A DNA stretch of 64,000 bases from Jatrophihabitans sp. (GCA_036399055.1 DASWNX010000026.1:1-64000), one strand, 5' to 3'; positions 27,130 to 36,046 are shown, counted from the stretch's first letter. The notes: a model not told the origin generated them from the sequence alone. Numbers and translations: made by a program.

Positions 27130-29063
27130 CGGCTAGCCTGGCCGAACGAATCGTCAACCGGGTCGCCGAGCGCAGCCAGCGGCCCCGGACGAGCCGCCGC
27201 GGCTTCCTCGGCGGCGCGGCGGTGGTGGGCGCGGCGTTGGCGGTGAACCCGTGGACGTACCTGACCCGGCCGGCCAGCGCGTACGACGCGGTGTGCGGCT
27301 CGCACAACACTTGCGCCGACGGCTACACGGTGTTCTGCTGCACCATCAACGGCGGCAACAACGCCTGCCCGCCGAATTCCTTCATCGGAGGCTGGTGGAA
27401 GGCCGACAGCTCGTCCTTCTGCGGCGGCAACGCCCGCTACTACATCGACTGCAACGCCTACCGCGACGGCGCGTACACCTGCCGGTGCAACCAGACCACC
27501 TGCGACCAGCGCCTGGTGGCCTGCAACCAGTTCCGCTACGGCCAGTGCAACACCCAGATCCCGTGGTCGGAGACCGGGCCGGTGCTGTGCCGGCTGGTCT
27601 CCTGCACCCCGCCCTGGGTCCAGTACGGCAGCACCTGCGGCACCTCAAGCGCCACCGACAACAACACCGCCAGCCACGCGGCCCCGTGCCTGACCGGCAA
27701 GGTCCCGGTCGGTGTCGTCGAGCAGGTCACCAGCGTCGGCAACAAGGTGACCATCAAGGGCTGGGCCTATGACCCGGATCAACCGTCCACCTCGATCAAC
27801 GTGAACATCTACCAGGACGGCAGGGGGCTGATGGGCATCAAGGCGAGCCTGCCGCGCTCGGACGTCAACCGCTCCCGGGGCATCTCGGGCAACCACGGCT
27901 TCAGCGTCACCTTCACCGCCAGCACCGGCCGCCACGCCTACGTCGTGTACGCGATGAACATCGCCGGCGGCAGCGGCAACCCGCAGATCGGCGGGAAGAC
28001 CATCACCGTCAACGCCGGAACGGCGCCGATCGGGCACCTGGACTCGGCCAACCCGGTCGGCGACAGCGTGGTGCTGACCGGCTGGGCCTTCGACCGGGAC
28101 TCCTCCTCCACCTCGATCGCGGTCAACATCTATCAGGACGACAAGCCGCTGATGGGCATCCGGACCGGCGTCAACCGACCGGACGTCAACTCCGCCTACA
28201 ACATCACCGGCGTGCACGGGTTCAAGGCCCAGTTCAAGGCGTCGGTGGGCGCGCACAACTACAAGGTGTTCGCGATGAACATCGGCGGCGGGACCGGTAA
28301 CACCCTGATCGGAAACCACAGCCTGATGGTCAAGGGCGCGTCGACGACGAGCGCCACGGCCACCCCGGCCGGCTACGTCGCCGCGCCGCTGCCCGGTGAG
28401 CTCGAGTCGGTGTCGGCCGCCGGCAACAGCGTCCGGCTGACGGGCTGGTTGCACGACCGGCAGGACGGCTCCGAGCCGGCAGTGGCGGTGCACGAGGACG
28501 ACCAGGTGCTGCACTGGTACCCGGTCGACGGCCCGCTCTCCTCCGACGGCCGGCGGGCTTTCGACCTCACCATCCCAGCAGGCACCGGGTTGCACACCTA
28601 CTCGGTCTACGCGATGGCCGCTGACGACGGCGCCGAGGGCGTCGACTACCCGCTGATCGGGCAGCAGGCCGTCCGGGTCAATCAGGCCGGCGCCGTCGGC
28701 CAGGTCCAGAGCGTGCGGCGGCTGGGCGACACCGTGCGCATCACCGGGTGGGCCTATGACCCGGACCGGCCCACCGCCCGGCTGGCCCTGAGCGTCTCTC
28801 GGAACGGCCTTGCCCTGGCGTCCTCGGACTTCACGCGCTACGACACCGTGCGACACGACCCTGCCCAGCACGACGCCGGACCGGCCGACGGTGACACCGC
28901 TCAGCAGGGCGCGTTCGACTTCATCCTTCCCGACCTGCCGGGCACCCACACCTACACGGTGTTCGCCGCCAATCCGGGATCGGCGGGACGGACCATGATC
29001 GGCGGCAGCACCGTCTCTGAGGACGACGACATGGCACCCCTGTCGGACACGGTGCTGGTATGA
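27126..29063 (+). CDS. Tat-exported methylamine-dehydrogenase-light-chain-like protein with four surface repeats
   Basis: 645 residues. A twin-arginine signal (TSRRGFLGG, residues 22-30) precedes a domain of about 120 residues with roughly 16 Cys (57-188). Its order of CPP, GGWW (89-92), CRC and IPW (145-147) resembles the methylamine dehydrogenase light chain, including the two Trp that form the TTQ cofactor there. Four repeats of about 100 residues follow (about 197-296, 301-402, 422-519, 522-631), with GWAYDPD, DVN and GxHGF motifs common in actinobacterial surface proteins. No heavy-chain gene is present. Function is unknown; a disulfide-rich, possibly TTQ-bearing wall protein is inferred. 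Confidence 0.8.
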   Translation: MTASLAERIVNRVAERSQRPRTSRRGFLGGAAVVGAALAVNPWTYLTRPASAYDAVCGSHNTCADGYTVFCCTINGGNNACPPNSFIGGWWKADSSSFCGGNARYYIDCNAYRDGAYTCRCNQTTCDQRLVACNQFRYGQCNTQIPWSETGPVLCRLVSCTPPWVQYGSTCGTSSATDNNTASHAAPCLTGKVPVGVVEQVTSVGNKVTIKGWAYDPDQPSTSINVNIYQDGRGLMGIKASLPRSDVNRSRGISGNHGFSVTFTASTGRHAYVVYAMNIAGGSGNPQIGGKTITVNAGTAPIGHLDSANPVGDSVVLTGWAFDRDSSSTSIAVNIYQDDKPLMGIRTGVNRPDVNSAYNITGVHGFKAQFKASVGAHNYKVFAMNIGGGTGNTLIGNHSLMVKGASTTSATATPAGYVAAPLPGELESVSAAGNSVRLTGWLHDRQDGSEPAVAVHEDDQVLHWYPVDGPLSSDGRRAFDLTIPAGTGLHTYSVYAMAADDGAEGVDYPLIGQQAVRVNQAGAVGQVQSVRRLGDTVRITGWAYDPDRPTARLALSVSRNGLALASSDFTRYDTVRHDPAQHDAGPADGDTAQQGAFDFILPDLPGTHTYTVFAANPGSAGRTMIGGSTVSEDDDMAPLSDTVLV

Positions 29064-29899
29064 GCGGCTGGCTGGCGGGCAGCGCGCTGCTGATCGCGGC
29101 GGTGTCCGGAGCGCGCGGCACCTGGTCGCCGTGCGGGCTGTCGATGATCTCGGCGATCAACCCGCTGTCCGAGCGCTCCCGCGGCAACCGGTACTGGCTC
29201 ACCGCCGTCTGGTTCGTCCTCGGCTCGGTGCTGGGCGGCCTGATCCTCGGTTCGGCCAGCGGCGTGCTTGCCCTGGCGGCGCGTCCCCTGGCCGATCAGC
29301 GGACCGCCGCGCTGGTGGTCGCCGCCCTGGCCTGCCTCATCGCGCTCGCGGCAGACCGGCGACTGGCCGGATTCCAACTGCCTCTGCACCCCCGGCAGGT
29401 CAACGAGCTGTGGCTGACCCGCTACCGCCGCTGGCTGTACGCGGCCGGCTTCGGGCTGCAGATCGGTGTCGGCTTCGCCACCTACATCATGACGGCGGCC
29501 ACCTATTTGGTGGTGGTGCTGGCGGCCCTGACCGGCTCGCCGGCGCTGGCCGTGGCTGTGGGCGCCGTCTTCGGACTGGTGCGCGGCCTGGCGGTGCTGT
29601 TGAGCGCCCGCTGCCGAAGCGCGCAGGCGCTGCGGCAACTGCATCTGCGGATGAGCTTGCTCGAGCCCGCCTCGTTGCGCGCCGCCATCGGCGCCGAGGC
29701 GCTGGCCGCGGGCGGCCTGGGTTATGCGGCGGCAGGCATGGTCACCGGCGTCGCCGCGTTGCTGCTCGCCGGCCTGATCCTGGCCGCCGGCCAGCCGGTC
29801 CTGGGCCGAGCGCTTAGCAGAAGCAGGCACAATGGCGACACCGGCGTGGTGTCAAGCGGCGTGGTGTCAAGCGACGTGGTGTCAAACGGGCGGCGTTAG
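29060..29899 (+). CDS. CcdA/MauF-like polytopic membrane protein
   Basis: 279 residues with about six transmembrane helices. Near the first helix lies TWSPCGLSMISAINP, resembling the SPC motif of CcdA/DsbD-type thiol transporters and the MauF proteins of mau operons. A second Cys is in LSARCRSAQ. It would supply reducing equivalents across the membrane to the MauD-like protein. It overlaps the light-chain-like gene by ATGA. The last residues are an in-frame Val-Val-Ser repeat produced by a 15-base tandem repeat. Confidence 0.7.
   Translation: MSGWLAGSALLIAAVSGARGTWSPCGLSMISAINPLSERSRGNRYWLTAVWFVLGSVLGGLILGSASGVLALAARPLADQRTAALVVAALACLIALAADRRLAGFQLPLHPRQVNELWLTRYRRWLYAAGFGLQIGVGFATYIMTAATYLVVVLAALTGSPALAVAVGAVFGLVRGLAVLLSARCRSAQALRQLHLRMSLLEPASLRAAIGAEALAAGGLGYAAAGMVTGVAALLLAGLILAAGQPVLGRALSRSRHNGDTGVVSSGVVSSDVVSNGRR
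29846..29890. repeat. 15-base tandem repeat, three copies, at a gene's 3' end
   Basis: GTGGTGTCAAGCGGC and two near copies occupy 29846-29860, 29861-29875 and 29876-29890, encoding the Val-Val-Ser-rich tail of the CcdA-like protein. The following spacer (29900-29990) is also made of CAGCACGG and CACTGGCAG-type repeats. Confidence 0.88.
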
Positions 29900-30035
29900 C
29901 GGCAGGACAGCAGCAACACGGCACTGGCAGCACAGCACTGGCAGGGCAGCACGGCTTCGGGGGCAGCACGGCTTGGACAACAGAGGTGTCCGGACAACAA
30001 AGCCCGGTCATCCCCGAAACGATTGGCATCACATC

Positions 30036-31784
30036 ATGCGGTTGAGATTCACAGCGGTCGTGAGCACGGCGGCCCTGGTCCTCGGAATCCTGGTCCCAGT
30101 GGTGACGGCCCAGCCGGCCTCGGCAACGGTGGCCAGCCAGGCGGCCAGCGCCGTCCGCTACGCCAATGACCGGGGCTACCGGTCCTCCATCGCTGTGCTG
30201 GACACCCAGACCGGGGCCTTCACCGGCGCCGGCGACTACAACAGCACCTATGCCTCCGAGTCGCTGGTGAAGGTGTTCATCGCGACCCGGCTGCTGATGA
30301 CCGGGCAGATGTCGGGCTGGAACGAGACCGCTGCCTACAAGATGATCACCCAGTCCGACGACGCCGCCGCCAGCGCGCTCTACGGCCGGGTCGGCGGCGA
30401 CGGCATCGTCGACTGGATCGAGCAGGCGCTCAACGTCCCCGACATCGGCTCGGGACCGCCGTCGCCAGGCTGGTGGGGCGCCACCCGGGTCACCGCCAGC
30501 GGAATGGTGCGGTTCTACAACGCGGTGCGGCACCGCCCGGCGGTCTGGAACTGGCTCGGCAACGCCATGCACCACGCGACCCCGTACGGATCTGACGGCG
30601 TGTACCAGTTCTTCGGCATCCCGAGCGCCACCACCGGCTTCGCCGTCAAGCAGGGCTGGGGCAACGACAACCCGCAGGGCCAGCCGGCGTTCAACTCCAC
30701 CGGCTACGTCAACGGCGACCGGTACGCGGTGGCCATCCTGACCCAGGGCGGCCAGTACGGCTCCCCGATCGCCAACATGCTGACCGCGCAGGCCAAGATA
30801 CTGATGCCGGGCGGCAAGATCGCCAACGACAACCCGTTCGGCGGCGTCAGCAGCTGGTCGGTGCACGGGCGCTACCTCACCGTCAGAGGCTGGGCACTGG
30901 ACCCGAATGCCCTGTCCAGCGGGCTGCGGATCTTCTTCTACGTCAACGGCAAGCCGTTCACCTACGTGCAGACGACTGAGCCACGCGGGGACATCAACGC
31001 CCATTACGGCGCCACCGGCAATCACGGGTTCACCAAGGCGCTGATGCTGGCCAACGGCGCCAACAACGTGTGCGCCTACGCCATCAACGTCGGCGCCGGC
31101 AGCAACACCAAGCTGGGCTGCAAGAGCGTGCCGCTGAACGGATCGCCGCTGGGCGGGATCAGCACGGTCACCCAGAAGGGGAACCTGGCCACCTTCACCG
31201 GCTGGAGCTTTGACTACGACGCTCCGCACACCCCGCTGACGGTGGTGGCCAATGTCAACGGCAGGTTCGCCGGCTCGGTCGGCTCCACCGTGTCGCGTCC
31301 CGACATCAACCTGGCCTTCCGTGGCACCGGCTTGCACGGTTACCGCATCTCGGTGCGGCTACCGGCCGGCTCGAGCACCGTCTGCCTGCACGCGCTCAAC
31401 ATCGGGCCCGGCTCTGAGAGCCGGTTGGGCTGCTCGAGCTTCCGGGTGTCGCTCTCGCCCATCGGAAGGCTCGACTCGGTAGTGGTGAAGGGGGCCCAGG
31501 CTGTGGTCAGCGGCTGGACCTTCGACTTCAACAACACCTCGCAGGCTATCGGCGTGGTCATCGACCGCAACGCCAAGCATGTCGCGTGGGGCCCCACCAC
31601 GATCGAGCGCGGCGATGTCAACAGCGCCTGGGGCATCACCGGCAAGCACGGGTTCAGCTACACCGTCAAGCTGGCCGCCGGCGCGAACCAGTTGTGCGCC
31701 TACGGCGTGAACATCGGCTCCGGTGGCGGCAACTCGTTGCTCGGCTGCCGGTCGGTCACCGGCCCGGCGACAGCTGGAGGCTGA
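30036..31784 (+). CDS. Secreted beta-lactamase-fold protein with three GW/HGF surface repeats
   Basis: 582 residues with a Sec signal peptide ending near ASA (about residue 29). The N-terminal 240 residues look like a class A beta-lactamase/transpeptidase fold: a Ser-x-x-Lys motif in SESLVKVFIA, an SDD triad in QSDDAAAS, and KQGWG where a KTG box is expected. Three repeats of about 95 residues with GWALDPN, DIN and GNHGF motifs follow, each with one Cys pair. The repeats match those of the light-chain-like protein, so both probably bind the same envelope component. ATG 30036 gives the signal peptide. Peptidase or inactive binder are both possible. Confidence 0.8.
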   Translation: MRLRFTAVVSTAALVLGILVPVVTAQPASATVASQAASAVRYANDRGYRSSIAVLDTQTGAFTGAGDYNSTYASESLVKVFIATRLLMTGQMSGWNETAAYKMITQSDDAAASALYGRVGGDGIVDWIEQALNVPDIGSGPPSPGWWGATRVTASGMVRFYNAVRHRPAVWNWLGNAMHHATPYGSDGVYQFFGIPSATTGFAVKQGWGNDNPQGQPAFNSTGYVNGDRYAVAILTQGGQYGSPIANMLTAQAKILMPGGKIANDNPFGGVSSWSVHGRYLTVRGWALDPNALSSGLRIFFYVNGKPFTYVQTTEPRGDINAHYGATGNHGFTKALMLANGANNVCAYAINVGAGSNTKLGCKSVPLNGSPLGGISTVTQKGNLATFTGWSFDYDAPHTPLTVVANVNGRFAGSVGSTVSRPDINLAFRGTGLHGYRISVRLPAGSSTVCLHALNIGPGSESRLGCSSFRVSLSPIGRLDSVVVKGAQAVVSGWTFDFNNTSQAIGVVIDRNAKHVAWGPTTIERGDVNSAWGITGKHGFSYTVKLAAGANQLCAYGVNIGSGGGNSLLGCRSVTGPATAGG

Positions 31785-31926
31785 TCGGGTGACTTTCACT
31801 CCCGCGCCCCGATGACCTAATAAGTCGGTATGGGCGATTTAGTGGATTTCCTCTAACATGTCTCGGTAGGTGCAGAGCCTCCTCCGGTGAGCGCCGTCCA
31901 GCGGCGCACACAGAGGAGCCCGGCGC

Positions 31927-33195
31927 TTGGCAGTCCTACCCGCGCTCGCCAAGCTCCTGCCGCCCACCCGGCAGGAGCGGGCCTACGCCCTCATCACCGC
32001 CGTCGACTCGGCCGGGACAGGGTGCTTCCTCACCATCAGCGTCGTGCTCTTCCTCCGGTTGATCGAGGTCTCACCGACGCAGATCGGCGCGGCGCTAGGC
32101 CTGGGCGGCGTCCTCAGCCTGCTCACCCGGGTGCCGCTCGGCCGGCTCTCCGACCGGCTGGGCCACCGCCGCAGCCTTGTCCTGGTGCATCTGCTCCGTG
32201 GGCTGGCTTTCCCCGCTTACCTGGCGATCCACGGGTTCACCGCGTTTCTGGTGCTGAGCGTGTTCCTGCTGGTCATGGACGGGTGGGAGAGCCCGGTTCG
32301 CAAGGTGGTCCTGTACGCCTTCGCGTCGGTCGACGATCGCGTGCGCATCGCGGCGTACAACCGGTCGGTGTACAACCTGGCTTTCGCCATCGGATCGCTG
32401 TTCGCGGCTCTGGCACTCACCGGGCAGCAAAGCCGGCTGAGCCTTTACCTCGTGGTTCTGGCCAACGCCGTCTCACACCTGGTCGCGGCCGTCCTGGCCA
32501 GCCGGCTGCCCCCAGACCCCCGCCGGTCGGCGCCGCAGAGTGGCCTGTCGGCGCGGGGAGGAAGGTTCGCGGCGGTCGGGCTGCTGTGCGGAACCCTCTT
32601 CCTCTGCACCAGCATGCTGACCATCGGGCTTCCACTCCTCGTCCTGAGCCACTATCACAGCCGCCAATGGCTGATCGGGCTGGCGATGTCGGTCAACACC
32701 ATCGTGGCGGTCGCGCTTCAGCTTCGGCTCAGCCGCGGCTCAACCGACATCCCTGGCGCCACCCGGGCGGGCCTGCTGGGCGGCCTCGCCGTGGGCCTGG
32801 CGTGCCTGCTGTTCTTCGCCAGTGCCACCATCGGGCAGTTGGCGGGAGTGCTGGTCCTGCTGCTGGCGGTGGTCGCGCTCTCAGTCGGCGACCTGTACGC
32901 CTCGGCGGCGACCTGGGGCCTGTCGATGAGCTTGCGCCGGCATGACCTCACCGCGCACAACCAGTCTGTCTGGTCCATGTACAGCTCATTGCCGCACCTG
33001 CTCGGGCCGTTCCTCGTCGCCGGATCACTGGACCTGTTCTCCGACTACGGCTGGCTCTTCATGGGAATGATCGTTATGGCAGCGGCGGTGGCGCTGAGAC
33101 CGGTGTCCAGAGCGGTGCACAGCGGCATCGAGCACCGAAGAGGCGCCGATGCCCAAGGCGCGCCAGCGACGTCGGCCCGTCCGGGACATTCCTAA
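31927..33195 (+). CDS. Major facilitator superfamily transporter
   Basis: 422 residues with about twelve hydrophobic helices and the MFS loop 2-3 motif GRLSDRLGHRRSLV. Such transporters export drugs or metabolites. TTG 31927 follows AGAGGAG, which decides the start. It is the first plus-strand gene of the CYTH-kinase-DCD-dikinase cluster, with a 74-base gap to the next gene, and could carry that pathway's product or an inhibitor. Confidence 0.88.
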   Translation: MAVLPALAKLLPPTRQERAYALITAVDSAGTGCFLTISVVLFLRLIEVSPTQIGAALGLGGVLSLLTRVPLGRLSDRLGHRRSLVLVHLLRGLAFPAYLAIHGFTAFLVLSVFLLVMDGWESPVRKVVLYAFASVDDRVRIAAYNRSVYNLAFAIGSLFAALALTGQQSRLSLYLVVLANAVSHLVAAVLASRLPPDPRRSAPQSGLSARGGRFAAVGLLCGTLFLCTSMLTIGLPLLVLSHYHSRQWLIGLAMSVNTIVAVALQLRLSRGSTDIPGATRAGLLGGLAVGLACLLFFASATIGQLAGVLVLLLAVVALSVGDLYASAATWGLSMSLRRHDLTAHNQSVWSMYSSLPHLLGPFLVAGSLDLFSDYGWLFMGMIVMAAAVALRPVSRAVHSGIEHRRGADAQGAPATSARPGHS

Positions 33196-33269
33196 CCCAT
33201 TTGTACCTATTCGTGATATTTTTGCCTGGCCCTACAGCGGCGACCTGGCTCTAGTGATTGAAGGACAGC

Positions 33270-34421
33270 GTGTTCGATGAGGCTGACCCGGCGGCATGGC
33301 TGGTGGTGGGCTCACACGATCTGCGCTCGTCGATCCGGCGTCCGGCTGAATGGCGGGTGACACTTCTGCGCTGCCCGGTCGCGGCGCTGGCTCCCACCAC
33401 CGACGGCGCCCAGAGCTACACGCTGAACCTTGCGGACTGGCCACCCACCGATGCCGTCGTGCTGGATTCCGGCGGAACCGTCATCGACCGGTTGGAAGCG
33501 TCTTTGGAGGCGATCCTCAATCAGGACCACAACATGCCGATCGGCCTGCTTCGGCCTGCCGCGCCGCTGACCTCCTCGGTGGTGTTGTACCCACAGGTCG
33601 ACATCTACCACGGTCATGCGCGGTTTCTGCGGCTCCCGGGTGAGCCTTCGCCGCGCAGCGCAGCCCTGACCGACTTGCTGGCGGGGATCGACGAGCATTT
33701 CCTCAAGATCACGAACTACCTGTGTTTCCGGGTGAACCTCAAGCCCGATGTGGAGCTGGAGCACAAGTTCACCCTCACCGGCCACCCGGACGTGTACGCG
33801 TTGGCGCGCGACACCCTGCGGCTGGTGGAATCCGACGGGCTGCCCGGCTTCCATGTCGAGTTCCGGGAAGAGATCCAGGGATGGGACTTCCTGAACCATG
33901 TCTACGCCATCGAGGAGCCAGCTGAGGAGGCTGGCTACGTCTCGTTCATTCCCACCACCGACGGCCGCCACACGGTGAAACGCAAGATCTACACCGAGGA
34001 CACCGACGAGCGGGTGGAGATCCGCGATCGTGGTGTCAAGGTCGGTCCTGACCTCGAGGCCTACGTCCGTGACGTCATGGGCCTCACGCCCGCCTGGAAC
34101 GCGAGCTTCCGCCGGGCCCGGTATGACATCACTGTCGAAGCCCACGACAGCGGCAACGTCATCGGCATCGCCTATGACCAATGCGTCGTCATCGACGAGT
34201 CCGGGGGCCGGGTCGCCGGCGCCGCTGAGTTGACCCAGTGCGAGATGGAGTACCTCTATTCCCAGTCACTGACCGGCGCCACCTTTGAAAGCGTTCGGCA
34301 GGACCTGAGTCACCTGCGCGGGCTCATGGACTCGTATTTCGACGAGCGCGGGATCGAGAATTACCAGCGACACGAGTCAAAGTTGACGTTCTTGCGGAAC
34401 CAGCATGCTGCTCTCAGGTGA
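33270..34421 (+). CDS. CYTH-like (triphosphate tunnel) domain protein
   Basis: 383 residues. The N-terminal 145 residues are unassigned. The C-terminal part begins with an E-x-E-x-K box (ELEHKFTL), the signature of the CYTH/triphosphate tunnel fold. It continues with KRKIYTEDTDERVEIRDRG, FRRARYDITVEAH, YDQCVVIDESGG and the terminal ExE strand CEMEYLYSQ, giving the alternating charged strands of the tunnel. CYTH enzymes act on triphosphates (thiamine triphosphate, inorganic triphosphate, or ATP to cAMP). GTG 33270 has AAGGA upstream; TTG 33258 is an alternative. It overlaps the kinase gene by 17 bases. Confidence 0.65.
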   Translation: MFDEADPAAWLVVGSHDLRSSIRRPAEWRVTLLRCPVAALAPTTDGAQSYTLNLADWPPTDAVVLDSGGTVIDRLEASLEAILNQDHNMPIGLLRPAAPLTSSVVLYPQVDIYHGHARFLRLPGEPSPRSAALTDLLAGIDEHFLKITNYLCFRVNLKPDVELEHKFTLTGHPDVYALARDTLRLVESDGLPGFHVEFREEIQGWDFLNHVYAIEEPAEEAGYVSFIPTTDGRHTVKRKIYTEDTDERVEIRDRGVKVGPDLEAYVRDVMGLTPAWNASFRRARYDITVEAHDSGNVIGIAYDQCVVIDESGGRVAGAAELTQCEMEYLYSQSLTGATFESVRQDLSHLRGLMDSYFDERGIENYQRHESKLTFLRNQHAALR

Positions 34422-35016
34422 CGCCGCCGGAACGGCTACCCGGCTCGACCCGGCGCCAGGCCGCGCTCGAATCTGCCTGGTGGGCGAGACGGGCAGTGGA
34501 AAATCGACGACCGCCGCAGTGCTGACCGAGTCGCTGGCCGCTGCCGGGCGCCCGTCTCGGGTCATCGCGCTGGCCGCCCTGTTGCACGACCTGCAGAACA
34601 GGCTGTATTCCGAGATCGCTGAGCCCAAGCCGGCCGATCAGCAGGATCAGCAACTGATGCTGGACCTGGCCAAGCACATCAGGCGCATCAGGCCGACCGC
34701 GCTCGTCGAGCGATTTGAGCAGTCACTGGCCACGACGCCCGCCGGCGCGGTCGTCATCAACGCAGATCTACGCGACCACACCGTGGATGCGCCACGCCTG
34801 CGTGAACTGGGGTTCTACTTCGTGCGGGTTCGCTGCGAGCGCGCCGTGCGTCACCAACGGCTGCGTGCCCGTGAGGATGTGAGCATCGTCGATGACGAGC
34901 GGGTGTTCAAGCTCGACGAGATCGCCTGTGACGTGGAATTCGACAACAGCCGCAGCGGTGTCGAGCACGTTCGCGATTTCTGCACCCGGTTGATCGCGGG
35001 CGCCCCATGTTGTTGA
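34405..35016 (+). CDS. P-loop nucleotide kinase-like protein
   Basis: 203 residues. The Walker A motif is GETGSGKSTTAAVL (27-40). INADLRDHTVDAPRLRELG and a late charged LDEIACDVEFDNSRSG resemble dNMP kinases and dephospho-CoA kinases, where the terminal Asn-Ser motif closes the base pocket. A nucleotide or nucleoside substrate is likely given the two dCTP-deaminase-like genes that follow with a 10-base overlap. The exact substrate cannot be read from sequence. Confidence 0.7.
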   Translation: MLLSGDAAGTATRLDPAPGRARICLVGETGSGKSTTAAVLTESLAAAGRPSRVIALAALLHDLQNRLYSEIAEPKPADQQDQQLMLDLAKHIRRIRPTALVERFEQSLATTPAGAVVINADLRDHTVDAPRLRELGFYFVRVRCERAVRHQRLRAREDVSIVDDERVFKLDEIACDVEFDNSRSGVEHVRDFCTRLIAGAPCC

Positions 35017-35531
35017 CTGGCGCTGAGATCGCCCGGCAGCACCGCAGTGGCGCCATCGCCATCGAACCGTTCGAGGCTAGCCAGGTCGAGCAGAACAGTT
35101 ACGGCTTCCGGCTCGGGCGACAGCTGGTCAACTGCGGCTCGACGATGTTCGACGCTCGCCGTCCGCTGGATCGGTTGGAGCCGATCGACATTCCCGCTGA
35201 CGGCATCCTCCTGCAGCCCAACCGGCTCTACCTCGGCGAGACGCTGGAGGTCATCGGCAGCTACCGCTACGCATGCGAGCTGTACGGCACGCTCTCGATT
35301 GCCGCGCTGGGAGTCTGGATCCAGGTGAGCGCGCCGCTGGGGCACACCGGCGCCATCATCCGTTGGACACTGGAGATCCGGGTGTCGCAGCCGGTCAGAT
35401 TGCGCCCCGCGATGATGATCGGCAAGGTCGCGTTCTGGAGTGTGAACGGCGATGTCGTGCAGTACGACGGCCGGTACGCCAATTCAGTGGCGGTCACCCA
35501 GAGCCGCCTGTTCGACGGGGCCGCGCCGTGA
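35007..35531 (+). CDS. dCTP-deaminase-like protein A (keeps Glu, lacks the Arg-Ser motif)
   Basis: 174 residues of the dCTP deaminase/dUTPase trimer fold: IEPFEASQVEQNSYGFRLG is the N-terminal signature, IPADGILLQPNRLYLG follows, and TLEIRVS (Glu 123) matches the catalytic-Glu strand. Where active deaminases have ArgSerSer-x-x-Arg, this protein reads TLSIAA (95-100), so both Arg and the first Ser are lost. Alone it should be inactive. It is followed by a paralogue with the opposite pattern, overlapping by GTGA. Confidence 0.8.
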   Translation: MLLTGAEIARQHRSGAIAIEPFEASQVEQNSYGFRLGRQLVNCGSTMFDARRPLDRLEPIDIPADGILLQPNRLYLGETLEVIGSYRYACELYGTLSIAALGVWIQVSAPLGHTGAIIRWTLEIRVSQPVRLRPAMMIGKVAFWSVNGDVVQYDGRYANSVAVTQSRLFDGAAP

Positions 35532-36046
35532 TCTTGTCCGGCCGTCAGATCGCCCTTGAGCAGCAGGCGGGGCGCATCATCATCGACCCCTTCGACGAGA
35601 GCGCGGTCAATCCCAACAGCTACAACTTCACCCTCTCCGACCGCCTGATCGTCTATCGCGAGGACCTACTGGACGCCAGCCGCGAGAACTCCACCGAAGA
35701 GCTCCTGATACCGGCGGACGGGCTGCAGCTCAAGGCCAACAAGTTGTACCTGGCCGCGACTCGCGAGGTTCTGGGAAGCGAGCATTACGTGCCCACCTTT
35801 GCCGCCCGTTCATCGGTGGCGCGGTTGGGCCTGTTCATCAACCTCTCAGCGCCCCTGGGCGACATCGGGTTCATCGGGCAATGGACTCTGCAGCTCTATG
35901 CCACCCACGACGTGATCGTCTACGAGGGCATGAAGATCGGTCAGATGATGTGGTGGAAGACCCTGGGCGACATCGTGCTCTACGACGGCAAGTACCAGCA
36001 CGCCGACGGCCCCAGGGCCTCCATGCTCTTCCGGAATTTCACATGA
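35528..36046 (+). CDS. dcd: dCTP-deaminase-like protein B (keeps the Arg-Ser motif, Glu replaced by Gln)
   Basis: 172 residues and clearly homologous to its upstream neighbour. IDPFDESAVNPNSYNFTL opens the fold, and FAARSSVARLGLF (Arg 94, Ser 95, Ser 96, Arg 99) matches the substrate-binding motif of dCTP deaminase. The strand that should carry the catalytic Glu reads WTLQLYATHD (Gln 122). GTG 35528 overlaps the stop of protein A, so the two are made in equal coupling and probably assemble together. Confidence 0.8.
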   Translation: MILSGRQIALEQQAGRIIIDPFDESAVNPNSYNFTLSDRLIVYREDLLDASRENSTEELLIPADGLQLKANKLYLAATREVLGSEHYVPTFAARSSVARLGLFINLSAPLGDIGFIGQWTLQLYATHDVIVYEGMKIGQMMWWKTLGDIVLYDGKYQHADGPRASMLFRNFT

